From positions 1,612,001 through 1,676,000 of the forward strand of contig NZ_CP076458.1 in assembly GCF_018866245.1 (NCBI RefSeq): a stretch of 64,000 nucleotides of DNA. Direction: 5' to 3'. Origin of the DNA: Novisyntrophococcus fermenticellae. Its GTDB lineage: Bacteria > Bacillota > Clostridia > Lachnospirales > Lachnospiraceae. Below the pieces are notes generated by a model. That model did not search any database. It was not told the DNA's origin and saw nothing but the letters and a program-made list of their open reading frames with translations. This document shows positions 54,553-62,572 of the stretch, one piece after another; position 1 is the first letter of the stretch, and the number at the start of each line of letters is the position of its first letter. A program made the position numbers and the translations under genes.

Positions 54553-54742
54553 ATTTCTCTCCCAGATTTGTAATGGATCCGTCCGTTTCCTGAATATTGA
54601 TGTTATCCAGCTGAGAACGAAGATTCATCTTAACAGCTTCAATATATTCTTTTCTGAGTCTTTGCTGTTCGGATTTTTCTTCCGGAGTCAGTCCCTCCGT
54701 CTTTGCTTTTCTTGCCAGTTCATTGATGCGTTCTATATTCAC
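54530..54742 (-). CDS. DUF896 family small protein
   Basis: A 70-residue helical protein of the YnzC/YneA-associated DUF896 family, with the family start NIERINELARKAK and LTPEEKSEQQRLRKEYI. The Bacillus member is in an SOS operon, but the function is unknown. It overlaps the 5-FCL gene and follows the hairpin element after proB. Confidence 0.9.
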   Translation of the reverse strand: MNIERINELARKAKTEGLTPEEKSEQQRLRKEYIEAVKMNLRSQLDNINIQETDGSITNLGEKYGKKEKH

Positions 54743-54779
54743 TGTTTTAATACTCCCTTACTGATATTTTAAGATGTAA

Positions 54780-54834
54780 GGGTCCCAAAGCCATACTTTT
54801 TCATGCAAGCATGAAACACATGACCTTTTGACCC
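54780..54834 (-). repeat. Repeated hairpin family, copy A (3' of proB)
   Basis: Read on the minus strand, GGGTC (54834-54830) pairs with GACCC (54784-54780), enclosing a CAUGU/GUAUG stem and an 8-bp stem TTTCATGC/GCATGAAA with a 2-base loop. The middle stem uses G-U pairs that only work in minus-strand RNA. It fills the gap between proB and the DUF896 gene. Confidence 0.65.
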
Positions 54835-54839
54835 TGGTA

Positions 54840-55685
54840 TCATTTTAATTTATCCAGAAAATCAATCAGGTAAAATTCATCTTTCTTATTGGATAGAAAT
54901 AAGGTTCCGTGTTTTCTTCCCTGCATAATTTTATGTATGACATGAAAATCCTCTCCATTGGCAATCACCATATCGGCGCCGGCTCCTGTTGCGACTTCGG
55001 CAGCCGTCAGCTTTGTAGCCATTCCACCGGTTCCGACGTTAGTTCCGGTACTCTCTTTTCCCATGGACAGCAGGTGAGCGTCTATGGACTCCACAACATC
55101 GATAAATTCCGCACCCGGATTGGTATGGGGATCGTCAGTGAATAAGCCGTCGATATCTGACAGAAGAATCAGCAGATCCGCATCAATCAGAGCGGCTACC
55201 ACGGCTGAGAGTGTATCGTTGTCTCCGAATTCAATTTCAAAGGTTGCAATGGTATCGTTTTCATTTACGATTGGAATAACACCCATAGCCAACAGTTCCT
55301 GAAAAGTATTTCTCGCATTCATGCGGTTCAGATCGTTGAGCATCGTATTCTTTGTCATAAGAATCTGACCGGCAATCTGATTGTATTCCATAAACAGCTT
55401 CTGATAAATCATCATCAGCCTGGCCTGTCCGACAGAAGCGCATGCCTGCTTCTCAGAGAGCTTCTGTGGTTTGTTCAAAAAACCCAGCGCCCTTCTGCCG
55501 ACCATGATGGCTCCTGAGGAAACCAGAACCACTTCTTTCCCCTGATTCCTGAGATCACTGATTTCTCTTACCAGTATCTCAAGCTTAATCAGATCCAAAG
55601 AGCCTGTTTCAGGATGTGTCAGGGAGGATGAGCCTATTTTTATTACAATACGCTTTTTATCTTTCAGTCCGTCACGTAGATTCAA
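54840..55685 (-). CDS. proB: Glutamate 5-kinase, without PUA domain
   Basis: A 281-residue amino-acid kinase that phosphorylates glutamate as the first step of proline synthesis. The N-terminal KKRIVIKIGSSSL and the LVSSGAIMVGRRALG and NENDTIA motifs are present. It lacks the C-terminal PUA domain of the E. coli enzyme (367 residues). The start is a TTG at 55685 with a weak AGG upstream. A hairpin element lies on each side, and the 5' one falls in its predicted untranslated leader. Confidence 0.94.
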   Translation of the reverse strand: MNLRDGLKDKKRIVIKIGSSSLTHPETGSLDLIKLEILVREISDLRNQGKEVVLVSSGAIMVGRRALGFLNKPQKLSEKQACASVGQARLMMIYQKLFMEYNQIAGQILMTKNTMLNDLNRMNARNTFQELLAMGVIPIVNENDTIATFEIEFGDNDTLSAVVAALIDADLLILLSDIDGLFTDDPHTNPGAEFIDVVESIDAHLLSMGKESTGTNVGTGGMATKLTAAEVATGAGADMVIANGEDFHVIHKIMQGRKHGTLFLSNKKDEFYLIDFLDKLK

Positions 55686-55714
55686 TTTCTGATACCTGCT
55701 TTCTCATGTTTTGT

Positions 55715-55767
55715 GGTCCTAAAATCTTGCTTTTTCATATAAGCATGAAACGCAAGACCTTTTAATC
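55715..55767 (-). repeat. Repeated hairpin family, copy B (5' leader of proB)
   Basis: Read on the minus strand it has the order AAAAGGTC, stem CTTGC/GCAAG (55756-55752 and 55730-55726), inner stem TTTCAT/ATGAAA, then TTTTAGGACC. The CTTGC/GCAAG pair corresponds to CATGT/GTATG in copy A, a compensatory change. It lies just after the predicted transcription start of proB. Confidence 0.65.
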
Positions 55768-55779
55768 TTGTATTACTCT

Positions 55780-55808
55780 ATTTTACAATGTCCGGGCATA
55801 CTTCGCAA
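55780..55808 (-). promoter_or_regulatory. Promoter for proB
   Basis: On the minus strand, TTGCGA (55808-55803), 17 bases, TAAAAT (55785-55780). The start of transcription is expected near 55773, so the leader begins with the copy B hairpin. Confidence 0.5.
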
Positions 55809-55835
55809 GCTGTTTATACAAAGCATACTTTGGTA

Positions 55836-55865
55836 TAAAAAAAGACCGCCCGTTTAAGACAGTCT
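55836..55865 (-). terminator. Intrinsic terminator of the upstream small membrane protein gene
   Basis: On the minus strand, AGACTG (55865-55860) pairs with CGGTCT (55848-55843), followed by a run of T. It separates the DUF3048/BofC-like unit from the proB promoter. Confidence 0.7.
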
Positions 55866-55912
55866 CTTTGTCATAAAGCATGGAAGGACAGCTTGTCCAT
55901 AAGTGTGGGTGC

Positions 55913-56260
55913 TTAGCTGGAGTAATTTTCCAGAAAACTGTATAAAGAGGCACTGTCCTTGATGGATTTTCCATTTGTAATCTCCTCCTGCATTTCCTGT
56001 GGAAGAGCGGAAACCGGAATACCTGTGGATTCATACAAGGTCTTTCCATCGGATTGATATACCTGCACCTCACCATTTTTTTCTTTTAGAACATATGCAT
56101 TCTTGCCGTCACTGTTGACCTCCCGGGTCTCATTTTGAATGTGTTCTGTCTGTAATTGTTCCTTCTGTTTTTTCTGACCCAGTTCATAGCTTCCGTAGTA
56201 AGCCATACAAAGCAGCAGTACAATGCAGATCCAGGAGATACCATAAGATAATTTTTTCAT
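55913..56260 (-). CDS. Small membrane protein with BofC-C-like domain
   Basis: A 115-residue protein. One N-terminal membrane helix or signal anchor (about 6-25) is followed by an extracytoplasmic domain with AYVLKEKNGEVQVYQSDG and TGIPVSALPQ, which resembles the C-terminal domain of the sporulation regulator BofC. The BofC N-terminal domain is absent. The start at 56260 has AAAGGAG eight bases upstream. It follows the DUF3048 gene and ends with an intrinsic terminator. Confidence 0.7.
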   Translation of the reverse strand: MKKLSYGISWICIVLLLCMAYYGSYELGQKKQKEQLQTEHIQNETREVNSDGKNAYVLKEKNGEVQVYQSDGKTLYESTGIPVSALPQEMQEEITNGKSIKDSASLYSFLENYSS

Positions 56261-56318
56261 ATTATTCGCTCCTTTGTGAATTCCATATTTATCCATAGTA
56301 TCTCCTGGAAAAGAATTT

Positions 56319-57437
56319 TTATTCAATTACAGTGTTGTCAGCTGAAGTATCAAGTATAATACAAACCCAGGTCTTTCCCTGATTCATCACGATCTGGTTT
56401 CCATTGGAATCATAATAATAAGTTGGCCCCCAGGGATCTTTTTTATCCCAGGTAATAGCAATGGCTTTACCTCCGGTAATATAAGTTCCTGTTCCGGATG
56501 TGTTTACATCGATATTCAGATAACCATTTTCATCATACTTCTTCCAGCCGGAATTCTGAAGAATGATGTTCTTCACAGAAAGCCCGGTACCGGTTTCTTC
56601 ATCAATCTGGGATTCCCCAAATTGAAAGCGATCATAAAGACCTGTCTCCCGATTATAGGAAAACCAGGGCGTGTTATATTGATAGCCTCCCGGTGTTACT
56701 TTATTGGCAGTAATACCATCTTCCAGCGTAACCGGATGCTGATCATCGGCAAAAAGATAAGAGCTTTGGTAGTTTGGGGCATATTCCTGGGAATAGTTAT
56801 TGATTTCAATTCCCTTTTGTATTCCTTCAAAACTGGTATACGCATTGTGAGGCGGCTTCCGGTCAGAGGTTCGATAATAAACCTGGCTCCCATAACCTTC
56901 CAGACCACTTAAATTATCCACCTCCGGCTCTTCCAGATAGGGAACCGCATAGACAGACTGTCCATAATGGCAGTAGATTGCATCAAATCCGGAGGCATAA
57001 AAGATAAAGTAATCTCTGCAGCTTCTGACCGATCCTATCTTTTTCAGATTATCATAATCCTCAAAGATACCCATGAGCCGGGTAATACCACCCTCTACAG
57101 GTGCCTCATAGATGACTCCGGCATGACTGATGCCGAATTGGGGGCAGGCAGCTTTGATATTGTTCAGCATAATCGCCGCAGGACGTCTTTTCCCCACTGC
57201 CTCTGGTACAGGCTCTCCGGTGAGATAACTGCGTACCATACCCTCCGGAAGCTCTTTTTTTTCTCCCTGTGCAGATTCCTGAATGCTCTCTTCTTCGGGT
57301 GTAGGAGTTGCTTCCACTGTCGCTTCCGGAGTCGGCAAAGGTTGATCTGTTGTATCTGCTTTTTTTCCGCAGCCTGCAATAAGTACAGCCATACATCCGG
57401 CAAACAGCAGTCCTTTCCAATGACTTTTTCTTTTCAA
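56319..57437 (-). CDS. DUF3048 (YerB-like) lipoprotein
   Basis: A 372-residue secreted lipoprotein. The signal peptide ends in the lipobox LIAGC (Cys about 23), followed by a Thr/Pro/Glu-rich linker and then the DUF3048 domain (RRPAAIMLNNIKAACPQFGI at about 83) and its C-terminal domain. The B. subtilis YerB function is unknown, and an envelope role is likely. It is three bases after ybeY. Confidence 0.88.
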   Translation of the reverse strand: MKRKSHWKGLLFAGCMAVLIAGCGKKADTTDQPLPTPEATVEATPTPEEESIQESAQGEKKELPEGMVRSYLTGEPVPEAVGKRRPAAIMLNNIKAACPQFGISHAGVIYEAPVEGGITRLMGIFEDYDNLKKIGSVRSCRDYFIFYASGFDAIYCHYGQSVYAVPYLEEPEVDNLSGLEGYGSQVYYRTSDRKPPHNAYTSFEGIQKGIEINNYSQEYAPNYQSSYLFADDQHPVTLEDGITANKVTPGGYQYNTPWFSYNRETGLYDRFQFGESQIDEETGTGLSVKNIILQNSGWKKYDENGYLNIDVNTSGTGTYITGGKAIAITWDKKDPWGPTYYYDSNGNQIVMNQGKTWVCIILDTSADNTVIE

Positions 57438-57439
57438 AG

Positions 57440-57949
57440 TTATTCCCCTTCCCTGGTGATGTTTAATTTCTTCAACACCGCAGCCTGTTTTTGCTCCATA
57501 ACAGCCGCCTCTTCTGAAATCATATGATCATAACCAAGTAAATGCAGCATGCTGTGAGCAATCAGAAATGCATATTCCCGTTTCAGGCTGTGCCCATACT
57601 CCCGGGCCTGTTCACTGGCTCTTTCTATGGAGATTACAATATCTCCCAGCATCAGCTCTCCAGACTCAGGGTTAAAATATACCTCCCATCCGTCACTTTC
57701 CAATAAATCATAATCTGCCGGCTTCTGAAAATCCACCAGTGGAAATGACAGAACATCCGTAGGCTTGTCTATCTTTCGAAATTCTCTGTTGAGCTGACGA
57801 ATCTTTGTATTGTCTGTCAATGTCAGTGATACTTCGGATTCATAAGGACACTCCTCCATACCCAAGACCTGATCAATGACTTGCTTTGCCAACTCTTCAT
57901 AATCAAAGGGCAGTTTCTGTGCCTGTTCATCCTCCAACTGCAGTGTCAT
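57440..57949 (-). CDS. ybeY: Endoribonuclease YbeY
   Basis: A 169-residue zinc-dependent rRNA maturation factor. The three-histidine motif HSMLHLLGYDH is complete (about 133-143), and LNREFRKIDKPTDVLSFP is the family middle motif. It overlaps phoH by four bases, the near-universal neighbour arrangement. Confidence 0.95.
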   Translation of the reverse strand: MTLQLEDEQAQKLPFDYEELAKQVIDQVLGMEECPYESEVSLTLTDNTKIRQLNREFRKIDKPTDVLSFPLVDFQKPADYDLLESDGWEVYFNPESGELMLGDIVISIERASEQAREYGHSLKREYAFLIAHSMLHLLGYDHMISEEAAVMEQKQAAVLKKLNITREGE

Positions 57950-58968
57950 GACCGCCTCCTTTTGTTATTCTTCCGGTTCTGGGGGAAATCGCCCGGTGAA
58001 ACCTTATGTTTTTTCTCAAACGTCTCATATGCCTGTACAATCTGCTGAACCAGCGGATGGCGGACAACATCCTTGCTGGTCAATTCACAGAATGAAATTC
58101 CTTCCACATGCCTCAATACCTGAGCTGCCACATCCAGTCCTGATTTTACGTGCATCGGCAAATCCTTTTGGGTAGCATCCCCTGTAACAATGACCTTGGA
58201 TCCAAAACCTATCCGGGTCAGAAACATCTTCATCTGGGCGGGTGTTGTATTCTGTGCCTCATCCAGAATAATAAATGCGTTATCCAGTGTACGCCCCCGC
58301 ATATATGCAAGAGGCGCCACTTCAATCAGGCCCTTTTCCATATTCTTCTGAAAGCTTTCCGCTCCCATGATCTGATACAGGGCATCATACAGGGGCCGTA
58401 AATAGGGATCTACTTTAGATTGGAGATCACCGGGAAGAAAACCCAGATTCTCCCCGGCCTCTATGGCCGGACGAGTCAGAATAATCCGGCTGACTTCATC
58501 GTTGCGAAAAGCCGTAATTGCCATGGCCATGGCCAGATAGGTCTTACCGGTACCGGCAGGGCCTATGCCAAACACGATCATTTTCTTGCGAATCTGATCC
58601 ACATATTTTTTCTGCCCCAGCGTTTTGGGCTTCACAGGTCTGCCGTTTATGGTATGGCAGATCAGGTCGCCGTCCAGTTCCACCATGGCGGCTTCCTTAT
58701 GCTCCATAGACAGGGAAAGAATATAGTTCACATCCTGCGTTGTGATGTCATTCCCTCTGGTGGATAATTCAATCAGCTGCTTTAAACACGCTGCAGCCCT
58801 GTTTACATTTGATTCCGGCCCGATAATTTTGAGTTGGCCGTCTCTGGAAATAAGTGATACATTTAAAGCCCTCTCCAATGCTTTTATGTGTTCATCAAAT
58901 TGTCCGAAAATATTTTTTTCATGCTGAGCCGGAAATTCCATCCGGCTTTCTATTATGCTATTGCTCAT
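57946..58968 (-). CDS. phoH: PhoH-like ATPase
   Basis: A 340-residue PhoH/YbeZ ATPase. The Walker A is GPAGTGKTYLA (about 145), and the Walker B is FIILDEAQNT. It is thought to work with YbeY in RNA metabolism. The start at 58968 overlaps the end of yqfD by 11 bases; an in-frame start at 59037 would overlap more and is unlikely. Confidence 0.94.
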   Translation of the reverse strand: MSNSIIESRMEFPAQHEKNIFGQFDEHIKALERALNVSLISRDGQLKIIGPESNVNRAAACLKQLIELSTRGNDITTQDVNYILSLSMEHKEAAMVELDGDLICHTINGRPVKPKTLGQKKYVDQIRKKMIVFGIGPAGTGKTYLAMAMAITAFRNDEVSRIILTRPAIEAGENLGFLPGDLQSKVDPYLRPLYDALYQIMGAESFQKNMEKGLIEVAPLAYMRGRTLDNAFIILDEAQNTTPAQMKMFLTRIGFGSKVIVTGDATQKDLPMHVKSGLDVAAQVLRHVEGISFCELTSKDVVRHPLVQQIVQAYETFEKKHKVSPGDFPQNRKNNKRRRS

Positions 58969-60205
58969 CCAATGAATGTTCCTTTCCGGGCGATACCTCC
59001 TGTATTTCACAGGGAGTCTCCTCTGCTGCCTGTTCAATAACTATTAACTCACCCTTTGCGATACATTTCGTATCTGTAATCTTTATTTTAACATTATTTT
59101 CAGATATTTGAACCCCCATTTTTTCCAGTTCATCCTGATATTGGCGGAGTTGTTTTCCGGAGATATCCCGGCACTCCTCTTCCGTATAAATCTGTTCCTG
59201 TTCACGGTATGTCCGGCTGGTTGTGGTTCCGTAATAGATGGGCAATGCAAAGCTTTCTGTCAAAAATAACTGATGCCGGTTCTCATAGGAGACAGCCGGA
59301 ACATTTCTTTTTTTCGGAAGCTTTAAATCCAGCCTGTAATCACCCACTTCTAAAAAAGGATATGTTTTAACTTCCTCTGCATATTCCCGATGGGTATACT
59401 TCCTTTTAAATTCCTTATAATAGTAATATTGCGTTTTCAGGAAGATATCACTGTCGGCATGTACATAATCATAACGGATTGTTTCCCCTGCATCATTGAT
59501 GATTGGTATCTCTCCGCTCACGAGAATTTCGCCTTTCTCACATACGGTTCCTTCGGTTACTTTTGGAATTCCGCTCCTGGTTATAATTTTTACAACCTCC
59601 CCGGCTTTGGCAGCTGTTAGGTTGCAGGGATTTGCCCCCTTTTGTTCTGATTCTTTTACTTTATATCCGTCCACATTTTCTTTGATTTCAACAAGGAGGC
59701 GAGTTCCTTCTATCTTTGTGGACACCCAGGTGATGTTCGGGAATGCCTGCCGTACTTCCGCTGAAATATCCTGACAGACAACATCATTTTTCCAGATTCC
59801 ATGATGAATGCCTTTTTGTTCCAGAAATGTAAGAATTGTAAACGTGCTGTTGGCATGATTGCCATCAATGTGGATGTTCCAGATAAAGCATGACAGCAGA
59901 TATAACAATCCTACAAACAGTAGAAATCCAATAAAAAACCCCTTCCTTTTTCTGTTATTATAAAAAAAGAAGGGCAATCCATGCTTTTCCACGATATGAA
60001 GCGTACAGCCGGTCTTACGGCACAGTGGCTGAATCTTACGAAAATCCTGTATGGACATGGTCAGCAGATAGCTGTTCTTATCATCATATAGCAGATTCCA
60101 AATAATAATCTGATTTGCAGCGCAGAGATTTAAGAACCGCTCCGGCATACGGCCGGTGAGCCGTAGTTTCAGATATCCCTTACAATACCGAATCAGCTGA
60201 TTCAT
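58958..60205 (-). CDS. yqfD: Sporulation protein YqfD
   Basis: A 415-residue YqfD. A cytoplasmic start is followed by one membrane helix (about 90-110, FFIGFLLFVGLLYLLSCF-like) and a long extracytoplasmic domain containing VSTKIEGTRLLVEIKEN. In Bacillus yqfD is sigma-E controlled and needed at spore engulfment stages. It is next to yqfC and before phoH-ybeY, the classic sporulation/rRNA order. Confidence 0.93.
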   Translation of the reverse strand: MNQLIRYCKGYLKLRLTGRMPERFLNLCAANQIIIWNLLYDDKNSYLLTMSIQDFRKIQPLCRKTGCTLHIVEKHGLPFFFYNNRKRKGFFIGFLLFVGLLYLLSCFIWNIHIDGNHANSTFTILTFLEQKGIHHGIWKNDVVCQDISAEVRQAFPNITWVSTKIEGTRLLVEIKENVDGYKVKESEQKGANPCNLTAAKAGEVVKIITRSGIPKVTEGTVCEKGEILVSGEIPIINDAGETIRYDYVHADSDIFLKTQYYYYKEFKRKYTHREYAEEVKTYPFLEVGDYRLDLKLPKKRNVPAVSYENRHQLFLTESFALPIYYGTTTSRTYREQEQIYTEEECRDISGKQLRQYQDELEKMGVQISENNVKIKITDTKCIAKGELIVIEQAAEETPCEIQEVSPGKEHSLDEQ

Positions 60206-60220
60206 GAAACCTCCTCCTCT

Positions 60221-60499
60221 TTAAATTTCGAAAGTTATCTCATGTATCTGTCCGGAAATTTTCATTTCCTCTCTGCTGTAGTGTGTGATATTAAGATTTG
60301 AACCATTGATGCACAGTTTTCCGTTTTTCAGCAAGAGTACAATCCTTCCACATCTGTATTCCAGAATATGGCGGTAATTTTCTATGCATACTTCACGTTT
60401 TCCCCAAAACGTGATAACAGATTCCTGATAAGCCAGATCTGTTGGAATTTGCATCCGGCTAAGCCAGGATGAGCCGATATCAGTTGGTTTTTTTTTCAC
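60221..60499 (-). CDS. yqfC: Sporulation protein YqfC (YabP/YqfC family)
   Basis: A protein of about 92 residues of the YabP/YqfC family, with ESVITFWGKREVCIENYRHI and LKNGKLCINGSNL as typical motifs. The start is a non-ATG codon; GTG at 60499 is about nine bases from GGGAG, while TTG at 60505 is too close to it. It pairs with yqfD and indicates a spore-forming host. Confidence 0.88.
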   Translation of the reverse strand: MKKKPTDIGSSWLSRMQIPTDLAYQESVITFWGKREVCIENYRHILEYRCGRIVLLLKNGKLCINGSNLNITHYSREEMKISGQIHEITFEI

Positions 60500-60588
60500 A
60501 GGCAAAGGCTCCCAAACCCCGTGTACTGTAAAATAGATTCATACAGGACACTGGTCTTATTGAATACTATATGTAGGAAATCCCCGCA

Positions 60589-61128
60589 TTATGACTCTTT
60601 GAAGAAAATCAGAGAAAACCACAGTACAAGCCTGTCGCCAAGGTAATAATCCATCATATTACGTTCAATCAGGTTGGGTACCACGATTCCATGGCTTTCA
60701 ATACAGGGGTGCATCTTATCCTGATGGCAGCATGGGCTTTTCGGATACGTACACTTTTCACACAGGGAACAGGATTCTGTGGAAAGTGTATATACCAGCA
60801 TGGAATGATCCTTCAGGTATTTCTCTATGATTGTTGTCATCTTTTCATGATCTTCCTGGGTTTTTAAGGTCTCCTTCATATCTGATATGTCTTTCACATC
60901 TGATACAGAAGAAAAGAACAGAGCCCGGTCATAAGAAAGACACTTCTGCCTGCACTTTTCCACAGTGCCGACTGCAGGAGGGCAGGACCAGGAACTGCCG
61001 TATCTTGGACATTCTTTTTTACAGATGGTACGTACTTTATCTGAAAACTCCAGGTCGCCGGTATCTATAAAGGCATATTGATAAATCGGAAACTGAGTGA
61101 TAAATGATTCAATCTCTTGTACTGTCAT
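60589..61128 (-). CDS. DUF2284 cysteine-rich metal-binding protein
   Basis: A 179-residue protein with clustered cysteines (CKKECPRYGSSWSCPP, CRQKC, CSLCEKCTYPKSPCC), the pattern of DUF2284, a predicted metal-binding family. The function is unknown. The start at 61128 has AAGGAG seven bases upstream. It is four bases from the PAP2 gene, forming a small unit with it. Confidence 0.88.
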   Translation of the reverse strand: MTVQEIESFITQFPIYQYAFIDTGDLEFSDKVRTICKKECPRYGSSWSCPPAVGTVEKCRQKCLSYDRALFFSSVSDVKDISDMKETLKTQEDHEKMTTIIEKYLKDHSMLVYTLSTESCSLCEKCTYPKSPCCHQDKMHPCIESHGIVVPNLIERNMMDYYLGDRLVLWFSLIFFKES

Positions 61129-61132
61129 AGTT

Positions 61133-61678
61133 TTACTCCTTTTTGTCAGCATCAGCTGCTGTGTGTGTTGCCTGCCATGCGGCTCTGCTGCCTATGCAGG
61201 CCACTAAGATTCCCCCTAAAATATCAGTCGGGTAATGAACCCCCAGATATATTCTGGAAAAAGCAATCATGGATGCAAGAAGTATCGAGGGAATTCCATA
61301 CTTTTCAGGAAGCATGCGGTAATAAATAAATGCACAGGAAAAAGAGGCACTGGTATGTCCCGAAGGGAAGGAGTAGTCTCCTGGATTTTTTATCAGCGGA
61401 ATCACTGCGTCAGTGTACTGAAACGGTCTGGGTCTGGCAAACAGTTCTTTGAGGATAAGATTTGTAGCAAGGTTGCAGAGCATAAGTGATACCAGTGCCG
61501 TAATGCCAACAGGTCTTGTCTTTTTAAAGCATAGTAAAAATACAGCCGAAACAATCCAGAATGCCCCTCCATTACCCAAACAGGTTATCAGACTCCAGAA
61601 AGTAGTCATAGAATCACTTCGAAGCGTATTTTGTATCCATAAAACAATTGAAACATCTATATTTTGTATGAAATTCAT
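61133..61678 (-). CDS. PAP2-family phosphatase
   Basis: A 181-residue membrane phosphatase. The three catalytic motifs are visible: KELFARPRP, PSGHTSASF and RIYLGVHYPTD. PAP2 enzymes act on lipid phosphates such as undecaprenyl pyrophosphate, and which substrate applies here is unknown. About five membrane helices are present. Confidence 0.92.
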   Translation of the reverse strand: MNFIQNIDVSIVLWIQNTLRSDSMTTFWSLITCLGNGGAFWIVSAVFLLCFKKTRPVGITALVSLMLCNLATNLILKELFARPRPFQYTDAVIPLIKNPGDYSFPSGHTSASFSCAFIYYRMLPEKYGIPSILLASMIAFSRIYLGVHYPTDILGGILVACIGSRAAWQATHTAADADKKE

Positions 61679-61707
61679 AGGTTCCCTCCAAAATAAAGGC
61701 TGCGCCG

Positions 61708-62187
61708 TTATTTATGATACGGTTCATGATGCATAATCCGGTAACTCCGGTAAATCTGCTCCAGAAGAATCATGCGCATTAATTGATGAGGAAATGTCAT
61801 CTTAGAGAAACTTAAAGAAAAGTCTGCCCGCTCCCTGATTTCATCCGATAATCCCAGAGAACCCCCGATTAAGAAAATAATATGGCTGATGCCCTGGACC
61901 CCAAGAGCTTCTATCTGATGTGATAGTTCCACTGAGTCCGGCATTGCACCATCGATATCCAGGGAAATGACATAGTCATCTTCACGTATATATCTGAACA
62001 AACGGTTTCCCTCTGTTCTCCTGATTTGTGTATTCAAGGTCTCTGATAATTTGTCCGGTGTTTTTTCGTCAGAAACTTCAACAAGCTCCAGTTTACAGTA
62101 TCTGCTGAGCCGTTTTGTATACTCGCTAATTCCATCCCTTAAATACTTTTCCTTTATTTTTCCCACTGCCAGAATAGTAATCTTCAT
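61708..62187 (-). CDS. rlmH: 23S rRNA pseudouridine(1915) N3-methyltransferase
   Basis: A 159-residue SPOUT methyltransferase. The knotted SAM site is visible as FLIGGSLGLSDEI, and SKMTFPHQLMRMILLEQIYR is the C-terminal signature. The start at 62187 matches MKITILAVGKIKEKYL and has TGGAG upstream; a longer frame to 62244 lacks the family start. Confidence 0.96.
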   Translation of the reverse strand: MKITILAVGKIKEKYLRDGISEYTKRLSRYCKLELVEVSDEKTPDKLSETLNTQIRRTEGNRLFRYIREDDYVISLDIDGAMPDSVELSHQIEALGVQGISHIIFLIGGSLGLSDEIRERADFSLSFSKMTFPHQLMRMILLEQIYRSYRIMHHEPYHK

Positions 62188-62268
62188 ACATGACTCCATT
62201 TTCAAAAACCAAATATGCCTGAATATTCTTGCAGGCAGCAACAATATTCAGACATAGCAGCGGTTTTC

Positions 62269-62568
62269 TTATTCAAAATCCAGACAACAACGGTCACAGA
62301 CATATGGCCTTACATAAGTATCCGCAACTTTTACATGGGCCGGATGATTTGCATAAACTGCAATATCCTCCTTCTTTTCAAGCGTAGTTATAAGCGCTAT
62401 ATCATGCGTACTTGAAGGGATAGGAGCCGTAATAAAATCAACCGTCAGAAGTCCTGGTACAACATCTGTCAGGGCTTTCAGATTCTTTTCCATATTCACC
62501 TTTAATTTGGCTTTCCGGTCTTCTGTTATTTCCGGTTTGAAATTCCACATAACAATATGATGTACCAT
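62269..62568 (-). CDS. Dabb (stress-responsive A/B barrel) protein
   Basis: A 99-residue Dabb-domain protein beginning MVHHIVMWNFKP, the family hallmark, with a second half IALITTLEKKEDIAVYANHPAH. These small dimeric barrels vary in function. It begins five bases after gltA and ends with a Cys-rich CDRCCLDFE. Confidence 0.88.
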   Translation of the reverse strand: MVHHIVMWNFKPEITEDRKAKLKVNMEKNLKALTDVVPGLLTVDFITAPIPSSTHDIALITTLEKKEDIAVYANHPAHVKVADTYVRPYVCDRCCLDFE

Positions 62569-62572
62569 CCTG

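Noticed and set aside
55783..56076. Minus-strand frame across the end of the BofC-like gene
   Set aside because: It is a different frame of the BofC-like gene that continues through its terminator and the proB promoter.
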